From Rhizaria sp. SCN 62-66 (Eukaryota; Rhizaria, unplaced), in contig MEDY01000364.1 in NCBI GenBank assembly GCA_001724265.1, forward strand, positions 1-54,964: a stretch of 54,964 nucleotides of DNA, in the 5' to 3' direction. The notes beneath the pieces are model-generated. The model did no database searches and was not told the DNA's origin. It saw nothing but the letters and a program-made list of their open reading frames with translations. Positions within the stretch are counted from its first letter, which is position 1, and the number at the start of each line of letters is the position of its first letter. A program made the position numbers and the translations under genes. This document shows, piece after piece, positions 1 to 12,324 of the stretch.

Positions 1-1697
1 CGTCCCCGCCCGCCGCCGCAGCTCTGGCCGCGGCGGCCAGCATCAGCGCGGACGCGCCCTGCCCGCCCCCGCCCCGGGCGCTGCAGCCGCCGTTGCCGCC
101 GCCGGCGTCGCCGCCGCTGCCGGCGCCCATGGCGGCGCGCGAGCGGGCCCAGAGCGTGACGTGCGCGTCGACAACGAGCCGTGCCGCCACGCGCGCCGCG
201 CCCAGGCAGCAGCGCTCGGCGCCCGCGAGCGCGCTGCCGGCCACCGCGCTGTTGGCGGCGCCGCTGCCAGCAGCGCCGCTGCCGTCGCAGAGACTGCAGC
301 CGGCGTCGCCGTCGCTGCCGGCCTTGCTCTCGCTGCCACAGGCACCAGCAACGGCGACGGCGGTGCAGCTAGCGCTGTCGGCGCCGCAGTTGCAGCCGCC
401 GTCGCAGCGACAGCAGCGTCCCGCCCCGGCGCCAGCGCCAGCGCCGCTGTGGCCGTCAGTCTTGTGCGCGGCGCGCAGCGCGGCGACCGCGGCGGCGGCG
501 TCCGCGCAGGCCGTGGTGGCGAGCAGCGCCCACACGGCGGCCACGGGCGCGGCGGCGGCGGCGGCGGCGGCGTGCGCGTTGGCGACGCAGAGGTGCGCGA
601 AAAGCACGAGCCCGGTCACGGCGCGCGCGGTGCCCGGCGCCGCGGCGGGGCAGTCCAGCGGCGCCAGCGCCGAGCCCACCGTCGCCGAGTTAGACAGGGA
701 CAGAGGCTGCGACGGCGACTGTGGCTGCGGCTGCAAGAGAGCCTGCGACCGCGAGAGAGACAGAGCCGCGTCGCTGGCGGGCCTGCCCGGGCGCGCCGCA
801 GCAACGAGAGCGGTGCTTTGGCAGCCGAGACTGCCGTCAGCGCCGACGCCGCCGCGGCGCGGGCGCGGGCGCAGACAGAGCGCGGCTGCAATGTGCGCGT
901 GGCTGGCGCGCAGGCCCAGGTCCGCGGGATGCAGCGCGTAGGCGCGCGCCAGCTGCACCAGCGCCGCCACGCCCGTCAGCGCCTGGCCCGCGGGCTGGCC
1001 GGCAGCGGCGGAGCCAGCCGCGGAGCCCGCGGCGGCCGCGGCGGCCGTCGCGGTGACTGCGGACACGGCGGCGAGCGCGGCGCGGCCCAGCGCGGTGCCG
1101 GCGGGCGCGGGCAGCAACCCCAGCAGCAGCGGCGCGGGGATCGGGTAAGGCTGCCCGAGCGCGCGCGCCACCACGTCGAGGCACGTGCTCGTCTCGGCAC
1201 CCGTCTCGGCGCCCGCCGCGCCGCCCGCGGAGCCGGGCTTGGCGGCCACGACGGCGCGCGCGAGCGCGGCCGCAGCGGCGGCAGCGGTGGCCGCCTCTGT
1301 GACCGTGCCCTCGCCGGCCGCAGCACCTGCTGCATCTCTCCCTCTCGCGGACATCAGCGCAGAGACGTCGCCAGCGCCTGCACCTGCGGCGGCGACGACG
1401 GCGGGCGTGACGGCCTGCACTGTGTACGCCGGGAGCACGACGATGTCGCCGAGCCCCAACCGCACGGCGGGGCAGGGTCCGAGGCCCAGGCCCGCCATCA
1501 GCCCCGCCGCGGCCGCGGACCCGGAGCCGCCGGCGCGAGCAGCAGCGCCGCCCCGGATCCTGGCGGCGTCGCCGTCAAGCCGCCCGTGGCCGTCGTGGCC
1601 ATGGCCGGGGTCGGGGCTGCCGTCCGCTTCGCCGGCCTCGTCGGCAACACCATCGGGCGAGTGGGCGCGCGAGCCGCTGCCGTCGCCGTCGCTCTGC

Positions 1698-1748
<51 letters not shown>

Positions 1749-3786
1749 AGTTGCTGCTGAAGTTGCTGTTGTTGCTGCATTTTCTGTTGCTGCTGTTGCT
1801 GCTGCATCTGCTGCTGCTTGCGGAGCTTCTCCGACGCCGCCAGCGCCTTGGCCTGATGGCGGTTGAGCGCCACGCCTGGCGCACCCATGCCACTGCTGGC
1901 CAGCGCGCCCGCGCCGGAGCCAGCGCCGGAGCCGGAGCCGGAGGGAGGTGAGCTTGCGGCTGGCGCGGCGCCCATCACCGCGGGCTGCTTGGCCGCCACG
2001 CGCGCCACAGCCAGGTTCGCCGCCGACGCAATCAGCCCCTCGCCGCCGCCGCTCGCGGCCGCGGGCGCGGGCAGGGCGCCCGCGCCTCCAGCGCCGGCCG
2101 CGGCGGCGTCGGCAGGGGATTTGGCCCGCGCCGCCTGCTGCGAGGCCGCGTGGGCGCGGCGGCCGCGGTCTTTGGCTCCGCCGACGGCCCCAGCGCCAGG
2201 GCCGCCGCCAGAGACAGAGTTCGCGGCGTTGGCAGCGGTCATGGCGGTAACTGGGATGGGGAACCTGAACTGCGTCAGATCGATCGTGACCGCGCTGTTG
2301 CTGTTACCACTGCTTCTGCCACTACTATTACTGCTGTTGACCGTGTTGGCGGGCGCGGGGACCGTGACCGTGAGCAGGCCCGCGGCCGCGGCCGCAGCCG
2401 TCACCGACAAGACCTCGTTGCCGTCACTGCTGTTGCTGTTGCTGTGGCCAGGCGGGAGCGCCGAGGGGCCCGAGAAGACGCCCGCGCCCCAGCGCGCAAG
2501 CACGGTCCCGGCGGCCTGCGCCGCGCCGCCGGCGAGCACGCTGCCGCGCTCGCGCGTGTCGGCGCAGTAGGCCAGCGAGCCATCGAGCGCGAACGCGGCC
2601 GCCGCGACGCCGCCCGCGCGCGCGCGCGGCCGCGCCGTCGCGGCCGTGTGCTCGACGACGAGCATGTCCTTGCCGCACGTGACGAGCCCGGCTCCGGAGC
2701 CCAGCCAGGCCATGCCCGTGACGGCGTCCGAGTGTCCGCAGAAGGCCTCCTGCGGCTGCGCGGGCTCTGTCACATCCCACAACAACACGTTGTGGTCCAG
2801 GATGCTGGCCGCGGACGCGAGCTGCAGCGGGTGGCACGGCCGGAAGCTGACCTGCGCGACTGAGCTCCACACCGGGATCGCGCCCAGCGCGCGCGCGGGG
2901 GCCGCCAGCGACCAGAGCTTCACGTTGCGGTCGCGCGTCGCCGTCGCGAGGATGCTCGGGTCCAGGTGGTGCCAGTCCAGCCCCAGCGGCGACGAGCTGT
3001 GATCCACCAGTGAGTAGGCCAACGCCCGCCCCGCGCCGCCGCCGCCGCCGCCGCCGCCTGCGCCCGTCGAGAAGGCGGCCGCGGCGGCGGACGGCGCCGC
3101 GTGTGCAGAAAGCGAGGTCGACGCGGTGCGCAGGTCCCACACGGCCGTGGTCCCGTCGTCGTGCGCGGACGCGAGCTGCCACGGCGAGTGCGGAGAACAC
3201 ACCAGGTCGCGCACCGGCACGCCCGTGTCCCCGCCCCCGCCGCCGCCGCCGCTGCTGGCGCCGTCGGTGTCGTTGCTGCCGTCAGCAGGGTCCTCGGCGT
3301 CGAGCCCGTCGCCGTCGCCGTCGCAGTCGCCGCCGCCGCCGCCACCGCCGCGCTGGAGCCGCAGCTTCTGCTGCAACAGCAGGCCCGATCGCGCGCCAGG
3401 CGCGAGGACGTCCCCGGGGCCGCCCGCCTGGCCCAGCGCGCCGCGCATGCCCGACAGGCGCCAGTCGAGGCCGCCGACGCCGCCGGGGCCGCCGACGCCG
3501 CTGAGGCCGCCGACACCGCTGAGGCCGCTGACGCTGTGGATGACGTTGCCGCCGCCGGGGCCCGTGGTGCTGCGGCGGCCGGCCAGCGCCTGCGCCTGCG
3601 CCTGCGACTGCGCAAGCGAGAGGCGGAGCACGCAGCGCTGCACGCGCGTGTCCCAGACGAGCACGGCGCCGTCCTGGCCGGCCGAGACCAGCCACGCGGG
3701 TTCCCCGTGGACCCAACGCACGCGCGACACCGCGCGCGAGTGCCCGCCCTCGACGCCGCCCCAACCCACGCCGCCGCCGCCGCCGC

Positions 3787-3817
<31 letters not shown>

Positions 3818-5206
3818 CGCGCCCGCACCCGCGCCCGCGCCCGCGGCGGCCGCGGCGGCGGAGTCCGAAGCGGGCAGCAGCGAAGGGCAGAGCCAGGACA
3901 CGTTGCCGTTGGTGTGCCCAAGCGCGATGAGCGCGCCCGCGCCGCCGCTGCGCTGCCACGCGATGTCTGTCAGCGCGCTTGCGGGCCCGCCGTCGCGCCG
4001 CGCCGCGCGCTGCAGCGTCGCCACAGGTACTAGCCGCTGCTGGCTGCCGCCGCCGCCGCCACCGCCGCCGCTGTTAGCGGAGCCGTCCGCGGCGGAGGCA
4101 GAGCTCGCCGCAGCGGTGGTGCTGCTGCTACTGCCGCTGCTCGAGCTGTTGGTGTTGCGGCCGCCGGTGCGGATGCTGTTGCCGCCGGCGTTGTTGCTGC
4201 TGAGCGGGGTCGGTGACGACAGCGAGTCGCTGCTACTGCTGCTGCTGAAGTTATTGCTAGACGACGACGACGATGACGACATAGACATCAAGCCGGAGTA
4301 AAACCCCTCGCCGCCGCCGCCGCCACTGCTGGCGTTAGGAAAGGGCCCGTAGAGCCCGCCGCCGCCGAAGCGTCCCGCGCCCGCCGCGCCCGCCGCGCCC
4401 GCAGTGGCGGCCCCAGCGCCCAGCGCGGCGATGGCGCTGGCTGCGAGGCCCGTGACACCCGCCGCGCCCCCCGCGGCAGCCACGGCGGCGGCGGCGGCGG
4501 CGGCAGCGGCGGAGTGCGCGAGCCCGCCCGCGCCGAGCAGCCCGGAGGCGCTGGCGTTGGCGAACGGGCGTGCGAGCAGCGTGAGCTCGCGGTCGGCTAG
4601 GACCACGAAGGCCTCGTCGGGCGACAGCGCTAGCGCGACCGGCACGGACGACAGCGCCGCGCGGTGCGACAGCGGCGGCCCAAAGCGCAGCGCGTCGCGC
4701 GCGGCTAGCGCGGCCAGCGTCGCGGGCGAGTCGAACGTGCTGGCCAGCCGCAGGCCCGAGGCCGAGGCCGACGCGGAGGCCGAGGAGGAGGCGGCCGAGG
4801 CGTCGTCGGCACCCGCGCCGGCCGCCGAGGACGAGGACGAGCCCGCGGCGGAGCCGGAGCCGGAAGAAAAGACGTGGTGCGTGGTCTTGACGCCCTGGGG
4901 CCCACGCGAGTAGACGAGCGGCGCGGCCGACGCGCGCGGCGCATTGGCAGCGGCTGAGGAGGATGAGGACGAGGATGCGTCATTTGCGGAGTTGCTCTGG
5001 CCTGAGCGCGAGGACGATGACAAGATAAAGGAGCTCGAAGGCTTGTTGGAGGATCCGGGGCCCGCAGCGGCGGAGAACGATGATGATGACGATGACGATG
5101 ACGACGACGACAAGGACGATGTGTTGCCAGTAGCAGCGGCCGGGTCGTTCGCGTTCGTCGCCGTCGCGCGGGCACCGCGGCTAAAGCGGTTGTGGTAGTA
5201 GCTCAT
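1..5206 (-). CDS. WDR24: WDR24/SEA2-like WD-repeat protein of the GATOR2 complex (3' end beyond window)
   Basis: One uninterrupted minus-strand frame opens at the ATG at 5206 and runs 1,735 codons off the left edge with no stop and no intron. WD repeats start near residue 172 and recur at about 412-440 (DIAW), 487-525 (LVSAGQDGAVLVWD), 664-692 (LASAHDDGTTAVWDLR), 740-767 (ILATATRDRNVKLW), 782-816 (LDHNVLLWDV) and 823-850. The DHN-W-D repeat followed by a GHSDAVTGMAW repeat matches the order in WDR24 of animals, which in the family sits in GATOR2 and promotes TORC1 activation at lysosome/vacuole membranes. A long Gln/Met/Lys-rich run lies near residues 1122-1168, followed by Ala-rich helical sequence. 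The C-terminal RING-like zinc finger of the family would lie outside the window; a Cys-rich patch near residues 1590-1620 is probably an insertion. Gly, Ser and Ala runs inflate the length about twofold. The WD family is certain; WDR24 identity is likely. Confidence 0.8.
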
Positions 5207-6327
5207 GCGAGAGCAAGAGCAAAAGCGAGTGAGACGCTCAGAGTCTTACAGATGCCGCTGGAACTGAGAGTCTTGCTGCACACTGGTGGAAGAGGCGTGA
5301 TCTTCGATGCTCTGGAGCAGACTGCTGAAAGATGTTTACAAAGAAAGATATTGAAGCATAAATGCAGTCTGAGAAATTGTGGCAAAACAACTAACAATAA
5401 AATCAACTACTCTATCCAGATCCCAAAGTCACATTCAAACAGACGGTCGTCTCATCGAAATATACCACGACAAAAAGTACCACTTCATCTCAGTCACGTC
5501 TGTAATGTTACCCGAAGGGCTGGCTGGCTGGCTCGACGAGGTCAGCAGAGCAAAAAAATAAGACCAACGACTGCAATGAGCGTTGATCTCGTGAACGCGA
5601 TGATTGTGCGAAGCGGCAAAAAGAAAGGAGTTTTTTTTGTGCCCAAGTTCCTCCAAGCGAAGCCGGCGCTGCCTCAGGCCACACTACTCACGTACACCCT
5701 ATCTGTCGCTCCACTCACTGCAGTCTGCTCGTTTGCTCCTTTGCAGGCCTGAACGGTTAGCAGACGGTTTCACTCCCCTCCGAGGTCAACCTACGTTGAG
5801 CAAAGAGAGGGAGACAGCGAGCGAGGTCAGAGGTCGCGGTCAACGCAGCGTGATCCTGCACATACGCCGGGACCTGACGGTTCCAGAACCCTAGTGCCCT
5901 TGCGGGTTACACCGTTTTTAACGCGGCCACTAAGTCAAAATTGGCCAAATTTAGCATACATAGACCCTTGAAATATTATGTCGAGAAAAATTATGATATC
6001 TCCGTCATGATTGCCCAGTTCTTACATATGTTTTCACGGATCTCTCACAAATGACATATGAAAAAATATATTTAAAAAGAGGATATCCTTTCAAAAGTGC
6101 TATACTTCCGATGAGAGTACGGCGGGAGAAGCCTTATGAAGCGCAGGATCAAGACTGAAAAAGCAGACCGAACCTCACGTGCTTCGTCCCCTTTCTCGGG
6201 CCATCGGCGAATCTTAAATGAGGTTGATTTACTTGAAGACACTTCCGTCGTTGGTCCACGCACGCACTGGTCGCTTACACGGCTTTGATTTGTATTTGCA
6301 CTTTTTTATTCAGTTTTGTCCAGCACG
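5207..6327. other. Intergenic, divergent promoter region
   Basis: This spacer separates the divergently transcribed WDR24-like gene and KMO. It turns AT-rich from about 5900. A pyrimidine-rich TTTTTTATTCAG just before the KMO ATG could be the 3' splice site of a 5'-UTR intron. I see no convincing coding exon; the short open frames here lack any family signature. Confidence 0.6.
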
Positions 6328-8371
6328 ATGTCTACCGGCAAAGGCCTTTCTCCTCAGATCGTGAGTCTTCCGGGTGTCGCTGTCGTCGGCGCAGGCCTTG
6401 CGGGCTGTCTCCTCGCCATCTATCTGCGCCGCCGCGGCATCGAGGTCGACATCTTCGAGTCCCGCACCGACATGCGTCAGGCGGGCGCCGAGCGCGGCCG
6501 CTCGATCAACCTCATCCTTACGTCGCGCGGCCTCGACGCCCTGGACCGCGTGGGCCTGCTCCCGTCGATTCTCTCCGTGTGCACGCCCGTGTACGGCCGC
6601 ACCCTGCACTCGCAGCAGTGCGACCTGGCCTACCAGTCCTACGGGCCCGACGCCACCTTTGCGAACTACTCCATCTCGCGCACGGAGTTGAACATCCAGC
6701 TGCTGGACGCCGCCGAGGCCGCGGGCGCCCGCGTGCACTTCCAGCACGCCCTTGACCACCTCGACGTCCGCAACCGTACGCTGTACACGTACGTGCGCCA
6801 CCAGGGCCACCCGCACGCCAAGGCCTTCCGCGCCGCGCACGTCTTCGGCACCGACGGCGCCGGCTCCCGCGTCCGCCAGGCACTCAAGCTCGCGCTCGGG
6901 CCCAAGTGCGAGGACAAGGGCACGCCGCTGGGCGCCTCGTACCGCGAGCTGCTTATGCCCGCCGCCGCCGCCGCCAGCAACGCCAGCGGGAGCGCCGAGG
7001 GCGAGTTTGTGATGGACGGCAAGTCGCTGCACATCTGGCCGCGCGGCAGCCACTTCCTGATGGCGCTGCCGAACCGCGACGGGTCTTTCACGATGACGCT
7101 GTATCTGCCCGACAAGGGCGACGCCGTGTCTTTCGCCGCGCTCGACACGCCCGCCAAGGCCGAGGCCTACTTCCGCGAGTTTTACCCCGACGCGCTGGCG
7201 CTGATCCCGGACCTGCAGCAGCAGTGGGCGACGCACCCGCAGGGCTTCCTGGGCACCATCAGCTGCGCGCCGTGGCACGCGGCGGACGCGGCCGTCGTGC
7301 TCGGCGATGCGGCGCACGGCGTCACGCCCTTCTTCGGCCAGGGCTGCAACGCCAGCTTCGAGGGCGTCGTTGCGCTGGACGCCGCGCTCACGGCGGCCAA
7401 CGGCGGCCGCGCGCGCGGTATGAGCAACGTCGGCGAGGCCTTCGCCGCTTTCTACCGCAAGTACAAGCCCAACGCCGACGCCATCGCGCAGATGGCCGTG
7501 GAGAACTACTACGAGATGATGGACAAGACGGGCGACGCGCACTTCCTGCGCCAGAAGGAGCTCGAGGTGAAGCTTGCGCACAAGTTCCCCGAGACCTTCC
7601 TCGCGCGCTACGCGCTCGTACGTGGCACGCAACGTTACGACTTCAGATCGTGACGGTGTTTTTAACGACGAGATTTTTCTGTTTTGCATTATCTAGCTAA
7701 TAGTTTTTTTGTCGTGTCTTGCATCTATATTTTGATTTTATTCTTGATCTCACATGTTTTATCTGGTTTTTACTCTCTATATTGTTTGCTCTCTGCTTCG
7801 ACAGGTCACGCACACGCTGGTGCCTTACGCAGCGTGCAAGGCCATCGGCGAGGCGCAGCAGCTCATTCTCGATCAGCTCTGCCCCCCCGCTAACGCTGCC
7901 TCCGCCTCTGCCGCTGCCACTGCGGCTGCGGCGAAGGGTAAGAGCGGCAAGGGCGGCAAGGGTGACAGTGGAGACGACTTCAATCAACAGGTACGTGCAG
8001 GTTACTCTCGATATCGGAGTTAAGCCGCTGAATTGGAACTCCAAGCCGCTTGCGTTATGTTTGCGCACCTACCTGATACTGATGGTCAGCTGAGTTGATA
8101 TGTGAAGCTATTGCGAAATATCTTTTCTTATTTTTATTAAGTCTCACGACATTGTCCTTTCTGTTCTCACACTCGCTCTGTTCCTCAGATGGCGTCCTCG
8201 CTGATCCGGTCGATCCTGGTGCCTGTGCTGCGCCGCCACCGCGTCTCCGCCAAGGACTTTGCCGACATCTCGCGCCAGCTGGTGCTTAAGGCCCAGCAGC
8301 CGCCGCAGCCGCCGCAGCCGCCGCAGCCGCCGCAGCCGCCGCAGCCGCCGCAGCTCGAGGCCAAGCTGTGA
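6328..8371 (+). CDS. KMO: Kynurenine 3-monooxygenase (three exons)
   Basis: This FAD-dependent hydroxylase converts L-kynurenine to 3-hydroxykynurenine with NADPH and O2, in the tryptophan-to-NAD pathway, usually at the outer mitochondrial membrane. Exons are 6328-7617, 7805-7990 and 8189-8371 (552 aa), all joined in phase 0; both donors are GTACGT. Visible motifs are the Rossmann FAD fingerprint VAVVGAGLAGCLLA near residue 18, GRSINLILTSRG, the second FAD motif FGTDGAGSR, the family-typical HIWPRG near residue 230, and GDAAHGVTPFFGQGCNASFE near residue 325. The exon 1/2 junction restores an ARYALVTHTLVPY stretch matching the KMO core. I chose the ATG at 6328 because it directly precedes the FAD fold. 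The C-terminal hydrophobic anchor of animal KMO is not evident; instead there is a Gly/Lys-rich linker and a tail of PPQ repeats. Stop is TGA. Confidence 0.92.
8294..8353 (+). repeat. In-frame 9-bp tandem repeat encoding a PPQ tail
   Basis: About six copies of CAGCCGCCG in the last KMO exon encode a Pro-Pro-Gln repeat just before the C-terminus. Copy number is likely polymorphic. Confidence 0.85.
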
Positions 8372-9365
8372 GCGGCGGGCTGGACGACGGGTGCTCTCAC
8401 AGTCGCTTTGCGTGCGCACACTCACCGCATACGTACGCTTTACCGATGTTTCGGATGCATATGGATTGTACATTGTATCAAACAAACGTCACAGGTGAGG
8501 TGAGATTGGCGCGGCGCTTACGCTGAGTCATGAGTCAAATGGGCAGTTAAGTAGCTCTGCAGCCTCTGTTATTGCAATTATGGGCTATTGCGACGCGTGT
8601 TATGATTAATCCTTAGTGTTTGTATCTGTTTCGGAGTTCGTGTTGCTGTTGCCGTTCATTGCTCTTGTTGTTTACAGCTTGGCTTCGTATTATTTTTGCC
8701 AGGCCGATACACAATTCGCTTTCTCAGTGCAACTGACCAATGGAGCTACGCCAAAGTGTGATTGTTGTCTTTGCTGACGACACTCTATCGTATCAGCCGA
8801 TCTTGCATGATTTCGAAACAAAAAAGGACTTTGGGCTCGAGTCAAGTTCAGCTCAATAGTTAACTTGTTCACTCAAAAAGGAGGCACCGATTTAAATATG
8901 ATTTTATATCGCACCAGAGACACACACACATACACACACACCCAAACTGCAATAGAATGCACGTTTTATCAAGTAGTGACACATCAAACCCATGAAGTCG
9001 TTGACTCCATCCATGTTCAGCGTTGTGCGGTGTACATGCAGCGGATGGAGAGGTGTCAAAATCGGCCTGTCTCAAGACAGCGTTTTCTCGGACATAATGG
9101 GTGATTTAAGTGTAAATAGCGTGCCACGCATTAAAAACATGTATTTGAAAACATAAATATTGCTTTTTCTTTATTGCGCAACTAAAGGCTGGGTTATCAG
9201 CAAGATATATAGGGTTACGTAGTTTGAATTGGGTGTTCGCGCGGACATGCTTCGATTGCAGAATTGAGCTCAAAACCACTACACGATGAAGATGAGTGCA
9301 CGTGTTTCAACTAAATTTTCAACTAAAATACTTCAATCTTTTGTGTTTCTTTGAAATCACTTAGT
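8372..9365. other. Intergenic region
   Basis: AT-rich spacer between two co-oriented genes. It holds a short imperfect CA microsatellite near 8922-8942. No coding exon was found. Confidence 0.6.
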
Positions 9366-11031
9366 ATGAGGCGGTTAAGTTTGACTTTCGTCATTCAGAT
9401 CCTCGCGCTTGTCGTCTTGGTCCTGGCATCGAGCACCGCCGCGCAGCAGCCTACCACGACTGCCACGGCCTCCAAGACAACTGGCAAGACGTCTGCGTTG
9501 AAGCCGTTGTCAAAAGTGAGTATTCCTCCTATCACGATTTCGAACAATGAGCGTTTAGATGTGAAGCCGACCGTTGGCGTCGCGGTTACGGAGCAGGAGG
9601 TTTCTCAAAGTAAGTTTCACTTTACACAAGATTATCTCATCGCAAAGAGTATTCTAGATGTGATTCCAAACTAATTAACTTTTCTTGTGTTTTACTTTGG
9701 TATTTGTTTGGATTCAACTTGACAAAGATCGAGATCTATCTTACAAAATTCGCTCATCTTGAATGTGTTACTCTGTAACAATCCACCTCGTCTATTGTTC
9801 TTATCATTCAGAGTTCTCTCATTTCATCAAGCACTATGAGAAGTCGTACAGTCAGTCTGAGTATCGCACACGCTTGGCTGCGTTTAACCTGAACTACCGC
9901 AACATGAAGGCCAAGAACGCGCTCCTCAAAAGCGGTGAGGCGCCGTGGGTTGTGACCCAGTTCTTTGACTTGAGCAAGAGTGAGTTTTCCAGCCGCATGC
10001 TCCGCAGTGACAGCTTTGCAGATGTAAACGCGCATATTAAGAGCCTTGTAGCAGCGCATAACATGGCTAATGAGAAGAAAAATGTTGCACTCCTCGATAC
10101 CAACACAGTTGCTAGCTTAGACATTGCAACGGAAACGGGCATCGCAAGCGCAGGCGCTAACAAGAGTACACAAAGCACGATGACGATTCCCATCCGAGCT
10201 GCTTTGATCCGCAACCCCTTGTCAACAACCACGAATGATGCGAATTTACAGGTGCTGACCGCGGCCCAAATCGCCACGTTGCGCACGCAGTTGCCCGAGT
10301 CGATCGATTATCGCGAGCATGAAAACTTCGACATTCTCGGCCAGTTACGAGATCAAGGTCGGTGTGGCAGTTGCTTTAGTCATGCAGCAGCGTCGGTGGC
10401 ATCAAGTGCAGTGGCTTTACTGGAAAATAAGGGCCGCACCAAGGAACCGTTCGTGCCACACAAAGTGTTCTCGGCACAACCGGGGTTGGACTGCGTGCGG
10501 CCTCACTACAGCTGCACACACGGCGGTAACCACGCAATCACACTCGACGCGTTGCTGCGCAACAGGCTTACCATTCGTGAGACACACTATCCCTCATTCC
10601 CTGAAGATCGTCCGTGCGACTGGATGAAGCTCTACTCACACGCCTTCGACTGCTCGAAGCACCTCAAGGCCGTGCATGTGCCCGGGTCGGAAGAGCAGAT
10701 CGTGTACGCGCTAATGCGGTACGGCCCGCTGCTGGCGGCCGTGGACGGCAGCCCGCTGCAGTTGTACAGTCCAGGACGGCCCGTGGATGACTCGCAGTGC
10801 GGCTTCTTTATTAACCACTCTGTCGTCATTGTCGGTGTCACGAAAGAGTATTTCATCCTCCGCAACAGCTGGGGTCTGCGCGATGGCGAGCATGCGGGGC
10901 GATATTTTCCCAACTCTAACGGATACTATTACGTCAAGCGCGGCGGCAAAGTTCCGTGGTGGAAGGCGTCGTGTGCACTGCAGAATTACGTCTTTGCCAT
11001 CGTGCGCACGGACGGAAAGCCTTCGTTGTAA
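9366..11031 (+). CDS. Papain-family (C1A) cysteine protease, paralog 1
   Basis: This is a secreted or lysosomal cathepsin-like endopeptidase of 487 aa. Exons are 9366-9609 and 9812-11031; the single 202-nt intron (donor GTAAGT) splits an AAG codon in phase 1. A hydrophobic signal peptide covers about residues 4-26 (LTFVIQILALVVLVLASSTA). The I29-type propeptide follows the intron (HYEKSYSQSEYRTRLAAFNLN). The mature domain begins near LPESIDYRE; the catalytic Cys is in DQGRCGSCF, the His in INHSVVIVG and the Asn in RNSWG, so the triad is complete, with Phe in place of the usual Trp after the active Cys. An extra Ala/Thr/Ser-rich stretch separates the propeptide from the mature domain. It lies head-to-tail with a paralog at 12325. 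Stop is TAA; no in-frame TAG. Confidence 0.92.
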
Positions 11032-12324
11032 GAGTTCGTCCGTCGCTTCATTAGGCAGGGTAACTTTGGTTCACACATTTCCGGCAATGCACAAGCGCGT
11101 TTCTACGCCAGGCATGTCATTTGCCACCTCCATGATCCAGATTCGTTGCTCTACACAATCGTAGTGAGTATACAGTACGTGTGTCAGGAAGAAAAAAGCT
11201 CCCTAAACTTACAAGATTACTCACTGTATAAACTTTGAATGGCTGGCCTTGGATTATGAAAAAATTTGAGTTGCAATAAAAAACTACTCAGCAAAAAAAA
11301 AGTCTTCACCTGCTTCGAAACCAACGATATATCCCTTGTAATCTGCTCGTCGTGCCCTTGCCATGTTGTAGCTGTCACAATTGTCGCAACGGTCAAGGAC
11401 ACAGCAGCAAACGACAAAATGACAACACACAATCGTACGCGCCTGACAGAATTCACAACATATGGCAGAGCACCCCAACAGCAAACCGCAAAAATGGCTC
11501 TACGACCGCGCCGCCTCATGTACACCTCATTACTAACACGCTCTCAACCGAAGGACAGCGGAACAACAACAGACCACAAAACATCAACACGGACGCGCAT
11601 AACCACACGCTGACACACACCAATAACAACATAAAGAGTAGCAATCACGATTACCTTACATAGCACAAAAACAACATCACCCCCCTCGTACACACTGTTC
11701 ATACAAACGGCATTCGTCTCGCTTGCCAGCCAAGCGACTCACAATAACTCCTTTTTCCTTTCGTCTTATTTTCCTTGACATGACAGACGATGATGATGGG
11801 TGAGTCGGCATTTCGGGATAGTAACCCGCTGGGACACGCCCTGGCCGCGTGGTACACTATGCACTCATAATTCCATGAATTGTTTGTATGTTTATTAAGA
11901 AAATATTTGTATATGATTCGATCCACAGCGCAAGACAAACTTCAACTAATCGGTAACTAAGGAGCACTTCTTCAACAGGAGCACGCCTCTGTCACTTTCC
12001 GACAGCTTTCATCGGATGTTGTTTTGACATATTCGTTCGTCAAACTGACAAAATAAGTTAGAATTCATATATTTAAGTAACTTTTAGTTTATTTGCCATT
12101 GTGTTATAGGTCAAACAATGTTTCATCAAGCAATGTGAAGCTGTCAATTCAAATGGCACACAACTCGCGTGCCTGACCACTGGTGAAAATATCTTCTCAA
12201 ATTACGCATCGTGTAGCAGATAAAAAGCCGCTAAATCAAGCTGTGGCAAACAAAATATCTGTTTAAAGCTAGAGAGTTTATCTCAAACGCACTGTCTTTG
12301 TTGTCTTTTGCTATTGACAGAGGT
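11032..12324. other. Intergenic region
   Basis: This 1.3-kb spacer between the two tandem protease genes is AT-rich with Thr/Asn-like low-complexity open frames on both strands. None has a domain signature or the GC-rich character of real exons here, and I see no third protease copy. Confidence 0.55.

Noticed and set aside
161-1951. Long plus-strand open frames over 93-4301, opposite the WDR24-like gene.
   Set aside because: They are Arg/Ala/Gly-rich shadows of GC-rich triplet repeats with no domain; the minus-strand frame carries WD repeats and is open for 1,735 codons.
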